From: Alphaproteobacteria bacterium
GTDB taxonomy: Bacteria; Pseudomonadota; Alphaproteobacteria; Thalassobaculales; Thalassobaculaceae
Direction: 5' to 3'
DNA: 64,000 nt
NCBI GenBank assembly: GCA_022822665.1
Contig: JAJEAR010000042.1
Span: 1 to 64,000 of the forward strand
The position numbers and the translations under genes are program-made. How positions within the stretch are numbered: position 1 is the first letter of the stretch; the number at the start of each line of letters is the position of its first letter. Below are positions 59,027-64,000 of this stretch, piece after piece. Below the pieces are notes generated by a model. The model was not told where the DNA came from, searched no databases, and worked only from the letters and a program-made list of their open reading frames with translations.

Positions 59027-59599
59027 TCAGGCGGCGAGGTGGTCGTCTTCCCGCCGGTAGGCGGCCACGAGGCCCGCAAAGGCGTCAATCGCAGCACCCG
59101 CACTCTCCGAACCCGCACCGGTTACCAGCGCCGTGTCGGTCACGACCGGTTCGTCCTGCCACGTCGCTCCCGACGTGGTCATGATTTCCTGCAGGGACGC
59201 GGTACCCGTCACCGTGCGACCGGCCGCGCTCTCGGCCAGGACGAGCAGACCGACGGCGTCTCCGACCAGCGCGACCGGCATGCTGGCGCGCATGAACGCC
59301 TTCAGGACCCTGAGGGAATGCGGATCTTCCGCCATCTTCTCCACGCTGCGCTGCCCGCCGGGTATCATCAGGCCGTCATAATCGATCGCGAGGGTGTCGA
59401 CGAGGTCGACATCCACCGGGAAGAAGTGGCCCCAGCTGTCGTCGTACCAGCCGTGGACCAGGCCGTTGGCACGGGAAACGACCCTGATGGTTGCCCCGAG
59501 CTTGATCAGGCGCTTCTGGGCGCCGGTGAAATCGATCTCGTCGAATCCGTTGGCGACCATCAGGGCAATGACTTTTCCAGCGAGCGGCGTGTCACTCAT
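59027..59599 (-). CDS. DJ-1/PfpI-family protein lacking the catalytic cysteine
   Basis: This 190-residue protein has the flavodoxin-like DJ-1/PfpI fold: KVIALMVANGFDEIDFTGAQKRL, YDGLMIPGGQRSVEKMAED and the expected nucleophile elbow. The elbow reads MPVALVGDAVGLLVLAE, so the usual cysteine of AxCHG is Gly and the following histidine is Asp. Protease, deglycase or chaperone activity depending on that cysteine is therefore not expected. A perfect 8-bp inverted repeat lies about 135 bases upstream of the start. Confidence 0.85.
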   Translation of the reverse strand: MSDTPLAGKVIALMVANGFDEIDFTGAQKRLIKLGATIRVVSRANGLVHGWYDDSWGHFFPVDVDLVDTLAIDYDGLMIPGGQRSVEKMAEDPHSLRVLKAFMRASMPVALVGDAVGLLVLAESAAGRTVTGTASLQEIMTTSGATWQDEPVVTDTALVTGAGSESAGAAIDAFAGLVAAYRREDDHLAA

Positions 59600-59733
59600 A
59601 TTGATCTCCAGTTGGTTGAATGGCGATGTACCGGGTGGATCGTCAGTGATCCGCAGGCGTCGACCGCGAACCGCGATGGCATGGATGCCCGCCCGGGAAC
59701 CGTCGACGGTACGGGAAGTAACGAGTATGGCGT

Positions 59734-59756
59734 GTAGGTCAGAGTGCGTGACCTAC
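59734..59756. promoter_or_regulatory. Perfect 8-bp inverted repeat between the DJ-1-like gene and tRNA-Gly
   Basis: GTAGGTCA and TGACCTAC are separated by 7 bases. Both flanking genes are transcribed leftwards, so it is downstream of the tRNA and upstream of the DJ-1-like gene. No T-run follows, which argues against an intrinsic terminator and for a protein-binding operator. Confidence 0.5.
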
Positions 59757-59828
59757 TCCGAAGTGCCGCATTTTGCAACACCCGGAGCATCACGCCCGAT
59801 CGGTTCCCGCGGCGTTCGCCGCGGTTCG

Positions 59829-59902
59829 TGGAGCGGGTGAGGGGAATCGAACCCCTATATCCAGCTTGGGAAGCTGGCATTCTACCGTTGAATTACACCC
59901 GC
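59829..59902 (-). tRNA. tRNA-Gly (CCC)
   Basis: The acceptor GCGGGTG/CACCCGC, the anticodon stem CCAGC/GCTGG with loop TTCCCAA (anticodon CCC), and the T arm AGGGG/CCCCT with TTCGATT are complete. Discriminator T and the CCA end (59829-59831) are encoded. It is 74 nt long. Confidence 0.97.
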
Positions 59903-60021
59903 CCTGTTCCTTCACGCTACCACGCCCGCTCGAGCGCTGCCAGTCCGCCGGCGGGCCGGTTGCCTGCCGCGGACGGGCGGGCCTATCGTGGCCGCCGACG
60001 TCGGTGCCGCGGGGGAGGGAT

Positions 60022-61257
60022 ATGGCGGAAATCGCCCTGACCGGGGAAGAACGGGCCATGCAGGCAGGCGAGATGGGGTGGCCGCTGTCCTGGGCGATCA
60101 ATCACCAGCTCCAGGTGGCGCGGATGTTCGATGCGCCCGACCTGGTTGCGGTGGGCCAGGCGCACATGATGGCCGATCCCGAGGCGGTCGGCGAGGCCGG
60201 TGCGCAGTTCATGGAGGACCTGGTCCGCCACGGCGCGCGGGTCAGGATCCCCACGATCACCGATCCGCGCGGTGTCGATCTCGCCTGCTACCACCCGCTC
60301 GGTCAGACCGAGGAGATGGCCGGACTCGAGCGGCGCATCATCGCCGCCTGCACCGGGATGGGCATCCTGATGACCAACACCTGCGTCAACTACCAGACCA
60401 TCATGCCACCGGTCATGGGAGAGCATGTCGCCTACGGTGACACCGGTGTCGTGATCTACAGCAACTCTGTCTGCGGTGCGCGGTCGAACTTCGAGGGTGG
60501 CCCGTCGGCACTCGCCGCCAGCCTGACCGGCCGAACCCCCAGGTACGGACTGCACCTTGACGGGAACCGCAGGGCGACGCGGCGGTTCGTCGTGGCCGAG
60601 CAGCCGCGCGAACTGACCGACTGGGGCGTGCTCGGCGCCGTGGTGGGCGAAAGGGCCGGGTCGTACTGGCAGGTTCCGGCGATCGAGGGACTGGAGGTGG
60701 TCCCGAACTCCGACCAGCTGAAGCACCTGGGCGCGGCGATGGCGAGCTACGGATCCACGCCGCTGTTCCACCTGGTCGGGATCACCCCGGAAGCGCGGCA
60801 ACTGTCGGATGTCGGCGGCGACCGGCTCGAGCCGGAGACGGTGAGCGCCGGGATGATGAACGCCCTGCGCTCGCGGTTCGGGGCAACCGGCGAGAAGGTC
60901 GACGTGGTGGTGTTTGCCGCACCCCAGCTCTCCATCGTCGAGATGCAGCAGGTTGCGGCGCTGTGCCGGGGCAGGACGGTGGCGGTGCCGCTCATCGTGT
61001 GCACTTCGCCGCAGGTCTACCCGGACGCCGCGCGCCACGGGTTCGTGAACACCATCGAGGCATCCGGCGGAATGGTCCTGCAGGGGACCTGCTTCTACAA
61101 CCAGTTCGCCCGCGAGATCGGCGAGGCTAACGGCTGGAAGCGCCTGCTGAGCAACTCGGCGAAGATCGTCAATATCCTGGGCGGATACGGCTACGAACCG
61201 GCACTGGCCAGCATGGAACGGTGCGTGGCGTCCGCCGTTGCCGGGGAGATCCGCTGA
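60022..61257 (+). CDS. Aconitase X catalytic (large) subunit
   Basis: This 411-residue protein is of the DUF521/aconitase X family. Conserved pieces are LTGEERAMQAGEMGWPLSWA, TNTCVNYQT, YSNSVCGARSNFEGGPSALAA and GTCFYNQFAR; these cysteines are candidates for iron-sulfur ligands. Characterised bacterial homologues dehydrate cis-3-hydroxy-L-proline, and archaeal ones dehydrate phosphomevalonate. The swivel subunit follows with a one-base overlap, and then a BenE-type transporter, which suggests catabolism of an imported acid. GGGAGGGA precedes ATG 60022. Confidence 0.87.
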   Translation: MAEIALTGEERAMQAGEMGWPLSWAINHQLQVARMFDAPDLVAVGQAHMMADPEAVGEAGAQFMEDLVRHGARVRIPTITDPRGVDLACYHPLGQTEEMAGLERRIIAACTGMGILMTNTCVNYQTIMPPVMGEHVAYGDTGVVIYSNSVCGARSNFEGGPSALAASLTGRTPRYGLHLDGNRRATRRFVVAEQPRELTDWGVLGAVVGERAGSYWQVPAIEGLEVVPNSDQLKHLGAAMASYGSTPLFHLVGITPEARQLSDVGGDRLEPETVSAGMMNALRSRFGATGEKVDVVVFAAPQLSIVEMQQVAALCRGRTVAVPLIVCTSPQVYPDAARHGFVNTIEASGGMVLQGTCFYNQFAREIGEANGWKRLLSNSAKIVNILGGYGYEPALASMERCVASAVAGEIR

Positions 61258-61670
61258 TGATCACGCTCGCATGCCACGCAGGTATCGGGCCCAGGACGGA
61301 GGGTTACGCGCTGGTCGCGCGCGACAACTTTTCCGCCCGCTACGACCTGGATCGCAACAGGGGAATCTTCTCGCGTCCCGGACATGTCCTCGCCGGCCGG
61401 TCGTACCGCGACATGATCCTGGTCATGAACACGGTCAAGGGCGGTGTCGCCACCGCGTGGATGCTGTACGCGATGAAGCAGGGCGGCGTGTGTCCGCGGG
61501 CCTTCCTGTTCAATACCGCAAACGCAATCATGGCCCAGGGCGCGGCGCTGGCCGACCTCGCCCTGTGCGACCGGTTTGCCGGGGGCGACATCACCGAACT
61601 GGTCCGTGACGGCGACTACCTGGTCGTGGATCCGGCCCGCGGCCTGGTTCAGGTGACCAACCGGAGCTGA
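61257..61670 (+). CDS. Aconitase X swivel (small) subunit, DUF126
   Basis: This 137-residue protein has the DUF126 layout: an N-terminal strand, then FSARYDLDRNRGIFSRPGHVLAGRSYRDMIL, MNTVKGGVATAWMLYAMKQ, and a FNTAN segment. The serine of the PGHVLAGRS-type loop is expected to reach the active site of the large subunit. The start codon shares a base with the large-subunit stop (TGATG). Confidence 0.88.
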   Translation: MITLACHAGIGPRTEGYALVARDNFSARYDLDRNRGIFSRPGHVLAGRSYRDMILVMNTVKGGVATAWMLYAMKQGGVCPRAFLFNTANAIMAQGAALADLALCDRFAGGDITELVRDGDYLVVDPARGLVQVTNRS

Positions 61671-61705
61671 CCGCCCACCTCCCTTCCTCCAGCCGGACAT
61701 GCCCA

Positions 61706-62932
61706 GTGGTCCTCGAAACCCCACCTTCCCGATCCGGCCTGCTGCCGGGCCTGCGCGCGGCACTCGATCGCAGGACGGTGACCGCCGGAGCGGTGGCCGC
61801 CCTGTTCGCGACGACCGGACCGCTTGCCCTGCTGCTGACCGTCGCGCGCGAAAGCGGGCTGTCCGCCGACGAAACCGTCGGCTGGATTGCCGCGGGCTAC
61901 GGTTTCGGCGGTGTGCTCAGCATTCTTGCAAGTGGCCTGTACCGCCAGCCGATCGGACTGGCCTGGTCGATCCCCGGAACGGCGATGCTGCTTGCGGCAC
62001 TGGACCACCTCTCGTTTGCCGAGGCGGTCGGCGCCTACCTGGTCTGCGGCCTGGTCATGGTTTTCCTCGGCCTGTCCGGTCTCATCGGGCGCCTGACCGC
62101 GCTGGTGCCGCTACCGGTGGTGATGGGAATGGTGGCCGGCGTGTTCCTGCCGTTCTGCCTGACCCTGGTCAGCGGCTTCATCGATGTCCCGGTGGTTGCA
62201 GGCGCCACCATCGGCGCCTTTGTCGTGGTTTCGGCCGTCCCGGCGCTGACGCAGCGCATTCCCCCGGTGCTGGCGGCGCTCCTGGTCGGAGCGGCGGCCG
62301 TCGCCGTGACCGGGGGGATGGCGGATATCGAGCTGCAGTCGGACTGGATCTCGGTGCCGTCGGTGCACAGGCCGGATTTCACCCTGGCCGCGATCGCCGA
62401 GCTGGTCCCCCCGCTTCTGGTCTCGGTGATCGCGATCCAGAACCTGCAGGGGTTCGTGATCCTCACCAGGGCGGGGCACGCGCCGCCGGTCAACGCGCTG
62501 ACCGCCGCGTGCGGATACGGAACCCTGGCAATGGGAGCCTTCGGGTCGGTTCCAGCCTGCGTGACGGGCCCCGTCAACGGCATCCTCGTGACCACACGCC
62601 CTGCCGGGCATCGCTGGGCCGGCGGCATCGTGTTCGGCGTGCTGATTGGCCTGTTCGGCCTGTTCGCGCCACTGACCACGGCAGTGGCGTCGGGGTTGCC
62701 CCAGGCATTCATCGGCGTACTGGGCGGGCTGGCGATGCTGCCGGTACTCTCGGGCGCGTTTTCCGGCGCCTTCTCGGGCACGGCGCTGCTGGGGCCGGTC
62801 ACCGCGTTCATCGTGACCATCAGCGACGTGGTCCTGCTCAACATCGGGGCGCCGTTCTGGGGCCTGGTGTTCGGAATCCTGGTCTGGCTGCTGCTTGAAC
62901 GCCCGCGTCCTGTTGCAGGCGGCGATGCCTGA
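61706..62932 (+). CDS. BenE-family benzoate/H+-symporter-like membrane protein
   Basis: This 408-residue protein has about twelve membrane segments. PLALLLTVARESGLSADETVGWI, LAWSIPGTAMLLAAL, PLPVVMGMVAGVFLPFCLTLV and ISVPSVHRPDFTLAAIAELV are typical of BenE. It follows the aconitase X subunits by 35 bases, so it probably imports the substrate of that enzyme rather than benzoate. The start is GTG 61706. Confidence 0.85.
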   Translation: MVLETPPSRSGLLPGLRAALDRRTVTAGAVAALFATTGPLALLLTVARESGLSADETVGWIAAGYGFGGVLSILASGLYRQPIGLAWSIPGTAMLLAALDHLSFAEAVGAYLVCGLVMVFLGLSGLIGRLTALVPLPVVMGMVAGVFLPFCLTLVSGFIDVPVVAGATIGAFVVVSAVPALTQRIPPVLAALLVGAAAVAVTGGMADIELQSDWISVPSVHRPDFTLAAIAELVPPLLVSVIAIQNLQGFVILTRAGHAPPVNALTAACGYGTLAMGAFGSVPACVTGPVNGILVTTRPAGHRWAGGIVFGVLIGLFGLFAPLTTAVASGLPQAFIGVLGGLAMLPVLSGAFSGAFSGTALLGPVTAFIVTISDVVLLNIGAPFWGLVFGILVWLLLERPRPVAGGDA

Positions 62933-62943
62933 GCGCCGCTCCG

Positions 62944-63432
62944 TCAGCCGATCAGGGTCCGCCTGACGCGGGTTCCGGCCTTGGCGAAGTCCATGCGGCC
63001 GGGGTAACGCTGCTTCAGCAGGGCCATGATGCGGCTCATGTCCTTCATGCCGTTTCCGCCGCATTCCCTGATCGCCTCGCTGATCGCGCTGTCGATCTCG
63101 CCGGTGTCCATCGGGGCCGGGAGGAAGCTGCGGATGACCGAGACCTCGTCGCGTTCGAGCTTCGCGAGATCACCGCGCCCCTTCGCCTCGTTGACCGGGA
63201 TGGCCTCCTGGCGCTGGTGGACCATGGTCTGCAGCAGGGACAGGATTTCCTCGTCGGAGATCGGTGCCTCGGTTCCGTTCGACCGCGCGGAAATTTCGCG
63301 GTCGCGTATCGCGGCGAGGATCAGGCGGATGACGCGAACCGCGCAGGCATCCCGCTGGTTGATCGACCGTTTCAGGGCATCCGACAGGTCGGTGCGGAGC
63401 AAGGCGACGAACTCCCCAACCACACCATGCAT
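62944..63432 (-). CDS. GatB/YqeY-domain protein
   Basis: This 162-residue helical protein is related to the tail domain of GatB. LRTDLSDALKRSINQRDACAVRVIRLILAAIRDREI, QRQEAIPVNEAKGRGDLAKLERDEV, FLPAPMDTGEIDSAISEAI and the KDMSRIMALLKQRYPGRMDFAKA ending are standard. It is divergent from carA, as is common in alphaproteobacteria. The start is uncertain, and an internal start near LRTDLSDALK is possible. Confidence 0.92.
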   Translation of the reverse strand: MHGVVGEFVALLRTDLSDALKRSINQRDACAVRVIRLILAAIRDREISARSNGTEAPISDEEILSLLQTMVHQRQEAIPVNEAKGRGDLAKLERDEVSVIRSFLPAPMDTGEIDSAISEAIRECGGNGMKDMSRIMALLKQRYPGRMDFAKAGTRVRRTLIG

Positions 63433-63733
63433 GGCCCGGACCGGCCTCGCGGCCGTCGGTCCAGGTACCGCACGATGGCTTGTGAAACCCGATATGGATT
63501 TCTAGTCCGCGGCCGGTCCTGTGCGCAACCCGGATTCGTACCCCGTCGCCCAAAGATGGCCGGTAATGCCGATTCCGCGCTGTTTTTCCTGCCTGGATGC
63601 GGGCACCACGGGCCCGGCGCCGGCGCATGGCCCATTCACCGGGCGCCCCGTCGCCGCGCTCTATCCGGTTGACCGGACCGGGCGGTTGCCCTAATCAACG
63701 CGGGCGACATCACCCCCCGGAGACACCCGTTCC
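63433..63733. other. 300-bp intergenic region between yqeY and carA
   Basis: No gene is visible. The two flanking genes diverge, so it should hold both promoters. I found no clear operator or attenuator. Confidence 0.55.
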
Positions 63734-64000
63734 ATGGCGGATGCAGTTCCGTCAGCGACCGCTGGCGACCGGTTGCACACGCCCGAAGGGGCGACCGCGG
63801 TGCTCGTTCTCGCGGATGGTACCGTGTTGTGGGGGCGCGGCTTCGGGGCTGCGCGCAGCACGGTGGGGGAGGTCTGCTTCAACACTTCGATGACGGGCTA
63901 TCAGGAAATCGTGACCGACCCGTCCTACGCCGGCCAGATCATCACCTTCACCTTTCCGCACATCGGCAACGTCGGCGCCAACCGGCTCGACGTCGAGACC
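63734..64000 (+). CDS. carA: Carbamoyl-phosphate synthase small subunit (partial at the window end)
   Basis: The first 89 codons are visible. [58 protein letters not shown] is diagnostic of CarA, the subunit that supplies ammonia from glutamine for arginine and pyrimidine synthesis. The glutaminase active site lies beyond the window. ATG 63734 is the only good start. Confidence 0.96.
   Translation, partial: MADAVPSATAGDRLHTPEGATAVLVLADGTVLWGRGFGAARSTVGEVCFNTSMTGYQEIVTDPSYAGQIITFTFPHIGNVGANRLDVET

Overview
The window is high-GC DNA from an alphaproteobacterium, most likely a Rhodospirillales-type lineage. The best evidence is gene order: murA-DUF2948-hisG-hisD-UPF0262-phosphatase-infA-maf-rne/rng-yacG on the plus strand, and a divergent yqeY/carA pair at the right edge. 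Assignment below the class is inference. Two tRNA genes (Thr-GGT and Gly-CCC, both with encoded CCA) and one TPP riboswitch are present.

Layout. Bases 1-6,400 are an accessory region. It holds the start of an IS1634-type transposase, a Phd/PemK toxin-antitoxin pair, a broken tyrosine integrase, a relaxase fragment, and a HipA-family toxin with a fused N-terminal winged-helix-like region and a palindrome over its start. The integrase was cut just before its catalytic tyrosine by a 772-bp element with 24-bp terminal inverted repeats and an 8-bp target duplication. The only gene of that element is a HEPN-motif protein. From 6,400 to 21,300 lie guaB-rsmB, a TPP-riboswitch-controlled binding protein, a four-gene DUF1538/DUF1538/PII-like/CBS operon, uvrB, amtB, a STAS protein, and a three-gene CoA-linked catabolic operon. 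From 21,300 to 33,000 are a decayed AbiE-like locus, a membrane endonuclease/phosphatase-fold protein, the GAPDH-ArsJ arsenate-efflux pair, acyl-CoA genes, a trypsin-like protease and a luciferase-like monooxygenase. From 33,000 to 40,450 is the conserved housekeeping block.

From 40,450 to 51,000 come an allantoinase-like deacetylase, an MFS transporter, an enolase-superfamily enzyme, the dTDP-L-rhamnose operon rfbCBDA with a coupled M23 peptidase, a rhamnosyltransferase-like GT2 and an acyl-CoA ligase. At 51,278-56,420 sits the most system-like unknown. Four 15-bp tandem repeats precede two tandem STAND-like ATPases, the second with about twelve TPR-like units, and a small convergent membrane/coiled-coil gene that lacks a standard start codon lies beside them. 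The right end has an atypical SDR, speD-speE, DUF1289, a DJ-1 homologue without its cysteine, a two-subunit aconitase X with a BenE-type transporter, yqeY, and the start of carA.

The two places most worth attention are the HEPN-carrying mini-element (1,266-2,037) and the two-ATPase operon (51,351-55,994). Both have the form of mobile or defence-associated modules. Neither function is demonstrated by sequence alone.
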